The notes under the pieces: model-generated
Databases searched by the model: none
What the model was told of the DNA's origin: nothing
Seen by the model: only the letters and a program-made list of their open reading frames with translations
Made by a program: the position numbers and the translations under genes
Shown here: one piece after another, positions 33,148 through 41,480 of the stretch
Position numbering within the stretch: position 1 is the first letter of the stretch
Layout of the letters: every line of letters starts with the position of its first letter
From: Streptomyces sp. NBC_00178
GTDB lineage: Bacteria > Actinomycetota > Actinomycetes > Streptomycetales > Streptomycetaceae
Direction of reading: 5' to 3'
NCBI RefSeq assembly: GCF_036206005.1
Contig: NZ_CP108143.1
Coordinates: 4,865,501-4,929,500 of the forward strand
Length of the DNA: 64,000 bases

Positions 33148-34623
33148 GTGCCCTCCATGAACGACCTCGTCCACCAGCACACAGCCCTGAGTGACACCGA
33201 CCTCGAGTGGCTCCATCTGCTGGTCTCGGAGTGGCAGCTGCTCTCCGACCTGTCCTTCGCCGACCTCGTCCTGTGGGTGCCCACCCGCGACGGGACCCGC
33301 TATGTGTCCGTGGCGCAGATGCGGCCCAACACCGGCCCCACCTCCTACCAGGACGACATGGTCGGGCACCTGGTGCCGCGCGGCCGCCGCCCGCTGCTGG
33401 ACGCCGCCCTGGACGAGGGCCGGATCGTGCGGGAGGGCGACCCCGAGTGGCGGGAGGAGGTGCCCGTACGGGTCGAGTCGATCCCCGTACGGCGCGAGGG
33501 CCGGATCCTCGGGGTGATCGCCCGCAACACCAACCTGCTCACCGTGCGGACCCCCTCCCGGCTGGAGCTCACCTACCTCCAGTCCGCGTCCGACCTGGCC
33601 CAGATGATCGCCGCCGGCACCTTCCCCTTCCCCGGCCAGCAGGTCGACATGGACGCCTCGCCACGCGTGGGGGACGGACTGATCAGGCTCGACGCGGACG
33701 GCGTGGTCCAGTACGCCAGCCCGAACGGCCTCTCGGCGTACCACCGGCTCGGTCTGGCATCGGACCTCGTCGGCCACCACCTGGGCGCGACGACCGCCGA
33801 ACTCGCGCCGTCGCGCGGCCCGGTCGACGAGGCCCTGGTCAAGGTGGCGAGCGGATACGCCCCCAGGGAGTTCGAGGTGGAGGGCGCCGGCGGGGTCATC
33901 CAGCTGCGGGCCATCCCGCTGAAGCCCAAGGGTGTGCGCATCGGTTCGCTGGTGCTCCTGCGCGACGTCACGGAACTCCGGCGCCGCGAGCGGGAATTGA
34001 TCACGAAGGACGCCACCATCCGGGAGATCCACCACCGGGTGAAGAACAACCTCCAGACGGTGGCCGCCCTGTTGCGCCTCCAGGCGCGCCGGATGGACTC
34101 CGAGCGGGGCCGCGAGGCGCTCAACGAGGCGGTGCGGCGCGTCGGCTCGATCGCGATCGTCCATGAGACGCTGTCCCAGAACCTGGACGAGCGGGTGCAG
34201 TTCGACGAGATCGCCGACCGCGTGATCGCCATGGTCGCCGAGATCTCGCCCGGAAAGGTGACCTGCCGACGATCGGGCCGCTTCGGGATTCTCGACGCCG
34301 AGGTGGCGACGCCGCTGTCGATGGTGCTGACCGAGGTGCTGCAGAACGCACTGGAACACGCGTTCACCGTGGCCGAGCAGGGCACGGTCGAGGTCTCCGC
34401 GGTGCGCGGCGGGTCACCCTCCGAGGGCCGGCTGCTGATCACCGTCACGGACGACGGACGTGGGCTGCCCGAGGGATTCGACCCGCAGCGCGCCGGGAAC
34501 CTGGGTCTCCAGATCGTGCGGACGCTGGTCGAGGGCGAGTTGGGCGGCACGTTCGGCATGGTCCCCGCGCCGGAGCGTGGCACCCAGGTGGTCCTGGACG
34601 TCCCCGTCCGGAACGACAAGTAG
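33148..34623 (+). CDS. pdtaS: Sensor histidine kinase, PdtaS-like (HisKA_2)
   Basis: A 491-residue soluble kinase. An N-terminal GAF-like domain (about residues 20-150) and a PAS domain (about 170-290) precede the HisKA_2 dimerisation helix with phospho-acceptor His in REIHHRVKNNLQTVAALLRLQARR, and a HATPase with N-box LQNALEHAF and G-box DDGRGLP. This order is that of mycobacterial PdtaS, which phosphorylates an ANTAR antiterminator, PdtaR; the response regulator is not adjacent here. M. tuberculosis also has whiB1 next to pdtaS, as wblE is here. No membrane helices. GTG 33148 or ATG 33157. Confidence 0.88.
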   Translation: MPSMNDLVHQHTALSDTDLEWLHLLVSEWQLLSDLSFADLVLWVPTRDGTRYVSVAQMRPNTGPTSYQDDMVGHLVPRGRRPLLDAALDEGRIVREGDPEWREEVPVRVESIPVRREGRILGVIARNTNLLTVRTPSRLELTYLQSASDLAQMIAAGTFPFPGQQVDMDASPRVGDGLIRLDADGVVQYASPNGLSAYHRLGLASDLVGHHLGATTAELAPSRGPVDEALVKVASGYAPREFEVEGAGGVIQLRAIPLKPKGVRIGSLVLLRDVTELRRRERELITKDATIREIHHRVKNNLQTVAALLRLQARRMDSERGREALNEAVRRVGSIAIVHETLSQNLDERVQFDEIADRVIAMVAEISPGKVTCRRSGRFGILDAEVATPLSMVLTEVLQNALEHAFTVAEQGTVEVSAVRGGSPSEGRLLITVTDDGRGLPEGFDPQRAGNLGLQIVRTLVEGELGGTFGMVPAPERGTQVVLDVPVRNDK

Positions 34624-34644
34624 CGGCGCGGCCGTCACCGCACA

Positions 34645-34684
34645 GCAGTGGGCCCGGACCGTGGTGACGGTCCGGGCCCACTGC
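34645..34684. terminator. Bidirectional terminator between the kinase gene and wblE
   Basis: A perfect 18-bp stem (34645-34662 with 34667-34684), 4-nt loop, between convergent genes. Confidence 0.9.
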
Positions 34685-34801
34685 GTGGTGCTCACGGTGC
34701 GATGCGCTTCGGGGGTACTGCGCGCTGCGACTCGAAGGCGGGGCTGTGCGTACGCTCTGTACGCGCCGCCGGGCTGAGGCTCGTCGTGCGGGGGGCGTCG
34801 G

Positions 34802-35059
34802 TCAGGCGCTGGCGTTACGCGCCCGGTTGCGAGCGGCGCGGCGCTTCATTGCGCGGCGCTCGTCCTCGCTGAGGCCACCCCAGACGCCGGAGTCCTGACC
34901 GGACTCGAGCGCCCACTGCAGGCACTGCTCCATGACGGGGCAGCGACGGCAGACGGCCTTGGCTTCCTCGATCTGCAGCAGCGCAGGACCGGTGTTGCCG
35001 ATGGGGAAGAACAGCTCGGGGTCTTCCTCACGACAAACGGCGTTGTGACGCCAGTCCAT
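34802..35059 (-). CDS. wblE: WhiB-like protein WblE (WhiB1 orthologue)
   Basis: An 85-residue Wbl protein. Four cysteines ligate a [4Fe-4S] cluster: Cys9, Cys37, Cys40 and Cys46 (C...C-x2-C-x5-C). The GVWGG turn and a basic C-terminus rich in Arg and Ala follow. Mycobacterial WhiB1 is an essential, NO-sensitive partner of the primary sigma factor; WblE is its actinomycete orthologue. AAGGAGAGG lies 8 nt before ATG. A CRP-like palindrome lies 44-57 bp upstream. The rest of the 320-bp upstream gap contains AT-rich promoter-like DNA. Confidence 0.96.
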   Translation of the reverse strand: MDWRHNAVCREEDPELFFPIGNTGPALLQIEEAKAVCRRCPVMEQCLQWALESGQDSGVWGGLSEDERRAMKRRAARNRARNASA

Positions 35060-35102
35060 GGCTGCTACCTCTCCTTGGTATTACATGCTGGTGCTTGTGA
35101 AT

Positions 35103-35116
35103 GTGAACGCTTTCAC
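35103..35116. promoter_or_regulatory. CRP-like palindrome upstream of wblE
   Basis: GTGAACGCTTTCAC fits GTGA-N6-TCAC. M. tuberculosis whiB1 is directly controlled by the CRP protein Rv3676, so a conserved link is plausible. Read on the minus strand, a TTCACA/TGTAAT pair (16 nt apart) overlaps the site. Confidence 0.55.
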
Positions 35117-35379
35117 GAATCCCCCCGCGGCCGAAGGTCCGACGTCCAGAAGAACTGGATGTGGTCCTGTTGTGGTGAGGAGGGGTTCTGGCTCTCAGTG
35201 GAGGCCGATGTTGCGGGCCGTCCCGATCGCCATGTAGAGATTCCCAAACCTCGGCGACGGATACAACCCCTTCTGGAAAGTTTTTTTTGATTCCTCGGTG
35301 TCGACTAGGTCACAGCCGTACTTCTAAGGGGTGGGGGCCAGCCCAAACGTTCGAGTTAAAGGACTTTCGCCCCTTCCAC
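35117..35379. other. AT-richer intergenic region between the lipid kinase gene and wblE
   Basis: No credible gene. It includes an 8-nt T run (35282-35289), GGATACAACCCC and GGTCACAGCC; on the minus strand these give an A-tract followed by GGTTGTATCC, which may be promoter DNA for wblE. No terminator hairpin for the lipid kinase is obvious. Confidence 0.5.
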
Positions 35380-36348
35380 TCACACAATCACACGCAGTGC
35401 ACGGCGAACGCCTGTGAACGTCACGCTCGTACGCAGTCCGAGGTGGTCACCGTCCATCTGGAAGGGCAGCGGGACCTTTGAATGCAAGGTGAAGTCCGTG
35501 AGGTCATGCATGGAGACGGCGTGCTTACCGTGTGGACCCTTTTCGGGACTGGAAGTGAGCAACTGGGTGGCGTACCGGGTAACGGCAGGCGTCGAAAGAC
35601 GCTTCAGGCCGAGGATGTCCAGGGCGGTGTCGAACGAGGCCCTCGGGGACGCGTATATCGGGCGGTTTCCCAGGTAGGTCCAGGGTGCGGTGTTGCAGAT
35701 TATCGACAGCGCGAGGTCCGTGACCGGGTCCTGGCCGGGCACCTCCAGGGTGATCTGGCCGCTGCGCCGGTGCGGCTCGTCCAGGAACTGCTTCAGGACC
35801 TGCCGCACGTACAGCGCGTGGGTCGAGCGTTTGCCCAGCTCGCGCTTCTGTTCGACCCGTCCGATGACGCCCGCGTCGAACCCGAGGCCCGCGCAGAAGG
35901 TGAACCAGCGGCCCGGGACCGCCTCGTCCGCACTGCCCGGGGTGCCGGCCGCGAGGCCGAGGCCCACCGTGCGCTCGCTGCGGGCGGCCAGGGCGTCCAG
36001 GATCGCGCCGGTCGCCTCCACGGCGTCGTTGGGGATGCCCAGGGCGCGGGCGAACACATTGGTGGAACCGCCGGGCACCACCGCGAGACTCGGCAGGCCC
36101 TCGGGGTCGGGACCGTGGTGGAGCAGGCCGTTGACCACCTCGTTGACCGTGCCGTCGCCGCCCAGGGCGACCACCAGATCGACGTCGTCGGAGTCCGCGG
36201 CCCGTCGCCCCAGGTCCCGGGCGTGCCCCCGGTACTCCGTGGTCACGGTCTCGATCTTCATCTCGCTCGCGAGGGCGTGGATCAGCACGTCACGCGTCCG
36301 CGCACTGGTAGTGGTGGCAGCTGGGTTGACCACGAGAAGTGCGCGCAT
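35380..36348 (-). CDS. Diacylglycerol/sphingosine kinase-family lipid kinase
   Basis: A 322-residue protein of the DAGK catalytic fold. The glycine-rich ATP site is VVALGGDGTVNEVVNGLL and the conserved PGGSTNVFARALG follows. Family members phosphorylate diacylglycerol or related lipids; in actinomycetes the substrate is not settled. ATG 36348 (MRALLVVNPAA) begins the fold; the seven residues upstream are ignored. Transcribed toward wblE with a 320-bp gap. Confidence 0.9.
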   Translation of the reverse strand: MRALLVVNPAATTTSARTRDVLIHALASEMKIETVTTEYRGHARDLGRRAADSDDVDLVVALGGDGTVNEVVNGLLHHGPDPEGLPSLAVVPGGSTNVFARALGIPNDAVEATGAILDALAARSERTVGLGLAAGTPGSADEAVPGRWFTFCAGLGFDAGVIGRVEQKRELGKRSTHALYVRQVLKQFLDEPHRRSGQITLEVPGQDPVTDLALSIICNTAPWTYLGNRPIYASPRASFDTALDILGLKRLSTPAVTRYATQLLTSSPEKGPHGKHAVSMHDLTDFTLHSKVPLPFQMDGDHLGLRTSVTFTGVRRALRVIV

Positions 36349-36489
36349 GCAGGCCAGGGTACCCACCACGCCGTACGGCCCCGAAGCCGCGCTCCACCGG
36401 GTCCGCGTACGGTCACCGAGCGTGACGGCGCGGGAATCGCCGCGGCCCCGGCTTCACGGTCCGATGCCCGGGATGTCAGTCTGAAAGAC

Positions 36490-36939
36490 GTGAGCACTCA
36501 GCAGAACATCCCCCCGTCGTCGCCCCCGGCCGGCCCGGAGAAGCCCGCCCGGATCGCGCTCGTGGCCGCGCTCTGCGGTCTGGAGGCCGCCGCGCTCGTC
36601 GTCGGCGGGATCTACATGCTGGTCATGGGCCTGCTCGGCCGCCCCGACAGCCCGCAGCAGGCCGAGACGGGAGGGCTGACGCTGATCGTGCTCGGTCTCA
36701 TCCCGCTCCTCGCCGCCCGGGGTCTGCTGAGGCGGCGCAGCTGGAGCCGGGGACCCGCGCTCATCACCCAGCTCATGGCGCTGCCGGTGGCCTGGACCCT
36801 GCTGAGGGCGCAGGGCGCGCTGATCCCGGCCGGGATCGCCCTCTCCGTGGTCGCGGTGACCGCGCTCGTGCTGCTGCTCGCCCCGGCGACCACCAAGGCC
36901 CTGGGGATCCGGGTGCAGCGGACGACGCCCGACGCCTGA
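36490..36939 (+). CDS. Small integral membrane protein, four helices
   Basis: A 149-residue protein with a Pro-rich start and four predicted helices (IALVAALCGLEAAALVVGGIY, TLIVLGLIPLLAARG, LITQLMALPVAWTLL, IALSVVAVTALVLLL). No family recognised. GTG 36490; the long frame upstream is antisense to the lipid kinase. Convergent with sigH; a weak terminator lies between them. Confidence 0.78.
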   Translation: MSTQQNIPPSSPPAGPEKPARIALVAALCGLEAAALVVGGIYMLVMGLLGRPDSPQQAETGGLTLIVLGLIPLLAARGLLRRRSWSRGPALITQLMALPVAWTLLRAQGALIPAGIALSVVAVTALVLLLAPATTKALGIRVQRTTPDA

Positions 36940-36947
36940 GCCCTCGC

Positions 36948-36971
36948 GCGGCGACCCCACGGGGCCGCCGC
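36948..36971. terminator. Bidirectional hairpin after sigH and the membrane protein gene
   Basis: An 11-bp stem with one mismatch (36948-36958 with 36961-36971) and a 2-nt centre between convergent genes. Confidence 0.7.
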
Positions 36972-36990
36972 GTCCGGCCTCCGGCTCTCG

Positions 36991-37959
36991 CTACTCCTCG
37001 ACGAGCAGCCGCTCGCGCAGCTGCGCGAGCGTGCGTGCCAGGAGGCGCGAGACGTGCATCTGGGAGATGCCGACCTCCTGGGCGATCTGCGACTGGGTCA
37101 TGTTGCCGAAGAAGCGCAGCAGCAGGATCCGCTTCTCGCGCGGCGGGAGGTCCTCCAGGAGCGGCTTGAGCGACTCGCGGTACTCCACGCCCTCCAGGGC
37201 CTCGTCCTCGGAGCCCAGGGTGTCCGCCACGGCCGGCGACTCGTCGTCCGTGTCGGGCACGTCCAGCGACAGGGTGCTGTACGCGTTGGCGGACTCCAGC
37301 CCTTCCAGCACCTCCTCCTCGGAGATGCCCAGGCGCTCCGCCAGCTCGTGCACGGTGGGCGAGCGGCCGTGCTGCTGGGAGAGCTCCGCGGTAGCCGTGG
37401 TCAGCGACAGCCGCAGCTCCTGGAGACGCCGCGGAACGCGTACCGCCCAGCCCTTGTCGCGGAAGTGGCGCTTGATCTCACCGACGACCGTGGGGGTCGC
37501 GTACGTCGAGAACTCCACCCCGCGGTCGGGGTCGAACCGGTCCACCGACTTGATCAGGCCGATCGTGGCGACCTGGGTCAGGTCGTCGAGCGGCTCGCCC
37601 CTGTTGCGGAACCTGCGGGCCAGGTGCTCGACGAGCGGCAGGTGCATCCGCACCAGCCGGTTGCGCAGCTCGGCCTTCTCCACCGAACCGTCGGGGAGCG
37701 CCCGCAGCTCGATGAACAGCGCCCGCGCCCCGCTGCGGTCCCGTGGATCGTGGTGCCCGTGCTCGCTCATCTGGCCCGCCCGCTCCGCCTGCGACTGCTC
37801 CACCGCGACCGGACGGCCCTGAACCCCGTCCGCACCGTCCGCGTCCGCACCGTCCACCGGATGCGGCCGGGCCTGCTGCTCCGGGACGGCTGCTGGGCGC
37901 ACCGCCCCGGACCGGATCGTCTCGTCCCGCACAGGACCGTCCCCGTTCCCCTCGCTCAC
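36991..37959 (-). CDS. sigH: SigB/SigF-family stress sigma factor SigH
   Basis: A group-3 sigma factor; regions 2, 3 and 4 are complete (FRNRGEPLDDLTQVATIGLIKSVDRFDP; HRSPTVHELAERLG-like region 3; MTQSQIAQEVGISQMHVSRLLART). GTG 37959 overlaps the stop of ushX (GTGA), and an internal ATG 37770 with GGAG eight nt before it removes a 63-residue Pro/Asp-rich N-terminus. S. coelicolor SigH likewise has long and short forms. Known role: osmotic/heat stress and development, antagonised by UshX. Confidence 0.9.
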   Translation of the reverse strand: MSEGNGDGPVRDETIRSGAVRPAAVPEQQARPHPVDGADADGADGVQGRPVAVEQSQAERAGQMSEHGHHDPRDRSGARALFIELRALPDGSVEKAELRNRLVRMHLPLVEHLARRFRNRGEPLDDLTQVATIGLIKSVDRFDPDRGVEFSTYATPTVVGEIKRHFRDKGWAVRVPRRLQELRLSLTTATAELSQQHGRSPTVHELAERLGISEEEVLEGLESANAYSTLSLDVPDTDDESPAVADTLGSEDEALEGVEYRESLKPLLEDLPPREKRILLLRFFGNMTQSQIAQEVGISQMHVSRLLARTLAQLRERLLVEE

Positions 37960-38369
37960 GCCGGCCCGGGTCCCGCGCCGCGCTGTTTGTAGAGGCTGAT
38001 ACTGACCGTCCGGTCGTCCGCGACCGTCGAGTCGACCTTGCCGGCCAGTGCGGAGAGCACCGTCCAGGCGAAGGTGTCGCGCTCGGGCGCACGACCGTCG
38101 GTCGTGGGCGCCGAGACGGTCACCTCGAGGGAATCCCCCACGAGGCGGAAGACGCAGCTGAGGACGGAACCCGGCACGGCCTGCTGGAGCAGGATCGCGC
38201 AGGCCTCGTCGACCGCGATGCGGAGATCCTCGATCTCGTCGAGAGTGAAGTCCAAGCGCGCTGCGAGGCCGGCCGTGGCCGTACGCAGCACCGACAGGTA
38301 GGCACCCGCAGCGGGCAGCCGGACCTCAACGAAGTCCTGGTTCCCGGGCTCGCCTGCGATCTGGGACAC
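37956..38369 (-). CDS. ushX: Anti-sigma factor UshX (PrsH), RsbW/SpoIIAB-like
   Basis: A 137-residue GHKL ATPase-fold anti-sigma factor. The N-box-like LRIAVDEACAILLQQAV is visible; the C-terminal glycine-rich motif is less conserved than in kinases. It would sequester SigH, encoded by the overlapping downstream gene. GTG 38369 is preferred because GGAGG lies five nt upstream; TTG 38381 in frame lies 5' of it. Confidence 0.88.
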   Translation of the reverse strand: MSQIAGEPGNQDFVEVRLPAAGAYLSVLRTATAGLAARLDFTLDEIEDLRIAVDEACAILLQQAVPGSVLSCVFRLVGDSLEVTVSAPTTDGRAPERDTFAWTVLSALAGKVDSTVADDRTVSISLYKQRGAGPGPA

Positions 38370-38497
38370 CCTCACCTCCAAGGTGGCACAAACTCGTTCG
38401 GGGCTCCGGGGTGTGTGCCCGGGGCCGTGCGGTCCGTCGTCGGTCCTGTGGCTCGGCGACGCTATCGCGCCCCATGATGCCGTGTCGCCGGGACCTC

Positions 38498-38522
38498 CTA
38501 CCCACCGTTACGCATGGTAGGC
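38498..38522 (-). promoter_or_regulatory. Candidate SigB/SigH-type promoter upstream of ushX-sigH
   Basis: On the minus strand GCCT (38522-38519), 15 nt, then GGGTAG (38503-38498) fits the loose consensus GNNT-N15-GGGTA; it would give an untranslated leader of about 120 nt and allow self-activation. The motif is degenerate. Confidence 0.3.
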
Positions 38523-38599
38523 ATGCGCGTACACACGGTGGCTAGAGGTCTGCGGCGGTCAATTGAGAAGAACCGGCGCCGGTTTGACGTACCCAGACG

Positions 38600-38860
38600 T
38601 CAGACGATCGAACCGTCCACGAAGCACCAGCGCCAGCTGTCCATGCAGTCGAAGCTGCGCATCACCGGATGTCCGGTCTCCTCGAAGTGCGCCGTGGCGT
38701 GTTTCAGGGGCGACGAATCGCAGCAGCCCACGTGCCCGCACTCGAGGCAGAGGCGCAGCTGCACGGGATGGGTACCCGCGGCCAGACACTCCGGACAGGT
38801 CTTGTCGAGCGGGGTGGGCTCGGGGCGCGGCAGCTCGTCAACATGGAGGCACTCACTCAT
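38600..38860 (-). CDS. UBP-type zinc finger protein
   Basis: An 86-residue protein made of one UBP-type zinc finger: paired Cys/His are seen in CPEC, CLECGHVGCC and HATAHFEETGHP. In eukaryotes this fold binds ubiquitin C-termini; its bacterial role is not known. It is divergent from the Na+/H+ antiporter gene with 35 bp between the starts. Some actinobacterial antiporters, as I recall, carry a fused UBP finger, supporting a shared function. ATG 38860 is used. Confidence 0.85.
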   Translation of the reverse strand: MSECLHVDELPRPEPTPLDKTCPECLAAGTHPVQLRLCLECGHVGCCDSSPLKHATAHFEETGHPVMRSFDCMDSWRWCFVDGSIV

Positions 38861-38895
38861 GATGGCCACGGTACGTCGGATACGAGGACGGTGAG

Positions 38896-40497
38896 ATGGA
38901 CGCATTGCCGCTGGTGGCGCTTGTCGCTGTCAGTGCGGTGGTCGCGGGGGCGGCGCGCCGGACCCCTGTGCCCGCGCCCCTGCTGCTGGTCGCCGCCGGG
39001 CTGGTGGCCTCCTATCTGCCCGGGGTGCCGAGCTACACGCTGGACGCGCACGTCGTGCTGCCCCTGCTGCTTCCGCCGTTGCTGTACACGGCCGCCGTCG
39101 ACAGTTCGTACCTGGACCTGCGGGCCAATGTGCGGCCCGTCGCGCTGCTCTCCGTGGGGTACGTCCTCTTCGCGACGGTCGCCGTGGGCTGGCTGGCCTA
39201 TCTGCTGGTCCCGGACCTGCCGCTGACCGCCGCACTGGTCCTGGGAGCCGTGGTGGCCCCGCCGGACGCGGTCACCGCCGCGGCGATCGCCCGGCGGGTG
39301 GGCCTGCCCGCCCGGATCACCACGATCCTCCAGGGCGAGTCGCTGGTGAACGACGCCACCGCCATCACCGCCTTCAAGGTGGTCCTCGCCGCCGCGGTCG
39401 GCGAGGGCATGAACTGGGGCGAGGGCATCGGCGAGTTCCTGGTGGCGTCCGTCGGCGGCGTCGGGGTCGGCCTCCTGCTGATGGTCCCGCTGCACTGGCT
39501 GCGCACGCACCTCAAGGAGGCGCTGCTCCAGAACACCCTGTCGCTGCTCATCCCCTTCGTGGCGTACGCCGCCGCCGAACGGGTGCACGCCTCCGGAGTG
39601 CTCGCCGTGGTCGTCGTCGCGCTGTACCTGGGGCACCGCTCCTGGCAGGTCGACTTCGCGACCCGGCTGCAGGAGGCCGCGGTATGGAAGATGGTGGCGT
39701 TCATCCTGGAGTCCGCCGTCTTCGCGCTGATCGGCCTGCAGCTGCCCTTCGTCCTGCGGGAGCTGGGGGAGTACAGCGTGGGCGAGGCGCTCCAGTACGC
39801 GGTCCTCGTGTTCATCGCCGTGGTCGCGGTCCGCTTCCTCTGGGTGTACCCCGCGAGCTACCTGCCGCTGTGGCTGTCCCGGCGTGTCCGGGAGCGCGAG
39901 GGGCCGCTGCCGTGGACGTCCCCGCTGATCATCAGCTGGGCGGGGATGAGGGGCGTCGTCTCGCTCGCCATCGTGTTCTCCATCCCCCTGCTCACCCCCG
40001 ACGGCGAGAAGTTCCCGGCACGCAACCTCGTGCTGTTCCTGACCTTCACGACGGTCATCGGGACCCTGGTCCTCCAGGGGCTCAGCCTGCCCCTCCTGGT
40101 ACGTGTGCTGAAGCTGCCGGGCCGGGACACGCGCGGGGAGACGCTGGCGGAGGCGCAGGCCCAGAGCGAGGCGTCCACGGCCGCGGACTCCAGGCTGGAC
40201 GCGCTGCTGACCGACCCCGCCAACGAACTGCCCGATCCGCTGACCCAGCGGCTGCGCGCCGTGATGGAGCGCCGCCGCAACGCCGTCTGGGAGCGCCTCG
40301 GCCGGCCCAATCCGGTCACCGGGGAGTCCGCCGACGACACCTACCGGCGGCTGGCGAGGGCGATGATCGACGCCGAGCGCGAGGTCTTCGTGCGGCTCAG
40401 GGACGAACGGCGGATCGACGACGAGATGATGCGTGCCCTGCTGCGCCGGCTGGATCTGGAGGAGGCGGCCGCCTACCGGGAGTCCGACCGCGACTGA
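38896..40497 (+). CDS. CPA1-family Na+/H+ antiporter
   Basis: A 533-residue membrane protein with about 12 helices and a cytoplasmic tail of about 120 residues. The conserved transport-site sequence is VVAPPDAVTAAAIARR followed by GESLVNDATA, which carries the conserved Asp of CPA1 exchangers. It exports Na+ or K+ against protons. The tail is rich in charged residues and may be regulatory. The divergent UBP zinc finger gene shares the promoter region. Confidence 0.93.
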   Translation: MDALPLVALVAVSAVVAGAARRTPVPAPLLLVAAGLVASYLPGVPSYTLDAHVVLPLLLPPLLYTAAVDSSYLDLRANVRPVALLSVGYVLFATVAVGWLAYLLVPDLPLTAALVLGAVVAPPDAVTAAAIARRVGLPARITTILQGESLVNDATAITAFKVVLAAAVGEGMNWGEGIGEFLVASVGGVGVGLLLMVPLHWLRTHLKEALLQNTLSLLIPFVAYAAAERVHASGVLAVVVVALYLGHRSWQVDFATRLQEAAVWKMVAFILESAVFALIGLQLPFVLRELGEYSVGEALQYAVLVFIAVVAVRFLWVYPASYLPLWLSRRVREREGPLPWTSPLIISWAGMRGVVSLAIVFSIPLLTPDGEKFPARNLVLFLTFTTVIGTLVLQGLSLPLLVRVLKLPGRDTRGETLAEAQAQSEASTAADSRLDALLTDPANELPDPLTQRLRAVMERRRNAVWERLGRPNPVTGESADDTYRRLARAMIDAEREVFVRLRDERRIDDEMMRALLRRLDLEEAAAYRESDRD

Positions 40498-40536
40498 GGG
40501 CCGTCCCGTGTCTCCGGCCGACGCCACGAGGCGGCC

Positions 40537-41451
40537 CTAAGGGCCGTCGGACTCCGGTGCGGGACGGCCGGTGATGACGGCGGTCACCGAGGAACCGGCG
40601 GCGAAGGCGCCCTCGGCCGCGAGGACGGTCAGCCCGTACAGGAGTTTGGCCACATAGAGCCGCTCCACGGGCAGCCCGTGCCGGTCCTCGAACGCGTCGG
40701 CGAAGGCGTGCAGCTCCGGAGTCGTACGGGCGTACCCGCCGAAGTGGAAGCGCTCGTCCAGCGACCACCGCCCGGCCGGGCCGCCGAACGCCTCCTGCTG
40801 GAGGCCGCGCACGGTCCCGGCCAGGAAGCCGCCGCGCAGGACCGGGATGCCGAGGGCGCGCCGGCCCGGTCCGAGTCCGGCGGCGAGGCCCGCCAGGGTG
40901 CCGCCCGTGCCGCAGGCGACGGCGGCCGTGCCGCCCACGCCGCGCAGTTCGCGGCCGAGCTCCGTGCAGCCCTGTGCGGCGAGGGCGTTGCTGCCGCCCT
41001 CCGGGATGACCGCGCAGTCCCCGAAGAGGCTCAGCAGGCCGTCCAGGACGCCCGGAGTGGTCTTCGCGCGGTAGGTCGCCCGGTCCACGAAGTGCAGGCG
41101 CATCCCGTCGGCCGCGCAGCGCGCGAGGGAGGGGTTCAGCGGGCGCCCGGCCAGCTCGTCGCCCCGTACGACGCCGACGGTGGGGAAGCCCAGCAGGCGT
41201 CCCGCGGCGGCGGTGGCGCGCAGGTGGTTGGAGTAGGCCCCGCCGAAGGTCAGCACGGTACGCCCGGCCGCGGCCCGGATGTTGGGGGCGAGTTTCCGCC
41301 ACTTGTTGCCGGGCAGGTCGGGGTGGATCAGATCGTCGCGCTTGAGCAGCAGCGTCACGCCGTGCCGGGCGAAGCGCTCGTCCTCGACCGGCTGCAGGGG
41401 TGAGGGGAGTACCGGCCGCAGCCGGTCGGGGTCGAGTGCTTCGCCGCGCAT
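40537..41451 (-). CDS. PLP-dependent ACC deaminase/D-cysteine desulfhydrase family protein
   Basis: A 304-residue fold-type II PLP enzyme. The Schiff-base Lys lies in DLPGNKWRKL, and the phosphate loop in CGTGGTLAGLAAG. Family members act on 1-aminocyclopropane-1-carboxylate or D-cysteine; distinguishing residues cannot be judged reliably here. ATG 41451 begins MRGEALDPD. The frame continues upstream but overlaps the amidase gene on the same strand, so it is not used. Confidence 0.85.
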   Translation of the reverse strand: MRGEALDPDRLRPVLPSPLQPVEDERFARHGVTLLLKRDDLIHPDLPGNKWRKLAPNIRAAAGRTVLTFGGAYSNHLRATAAAGRLLGFPTVGVVRGDELAGRPLNPSLARCAADGMRLHFVDRATYRAKTTPGVLDGLLSLFGDCAVIPEGGSNALAAQGCTELGRELRGVGGTAAVACGTGGTLAGLAAGLGPGRRALGIPVLRGGFLAGTVRGLQQEAFGGPAGRWSLDERFHFGGYARTTPELHAFADAFEDRHGLPVERLYVAKLLYGLTVLAAEGAFAAGSSVTAVITGRPAPESDGP

Positions 41452-41480
41452 GACGTCATTGTGTGCCGCCCCGCGCCGGT

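Noticed and set aside
35045..35290. Short plus-strand frames opposite and upstream of wblE
   Set aside because: They overlap the wblE start and its control region; no ribosome site.
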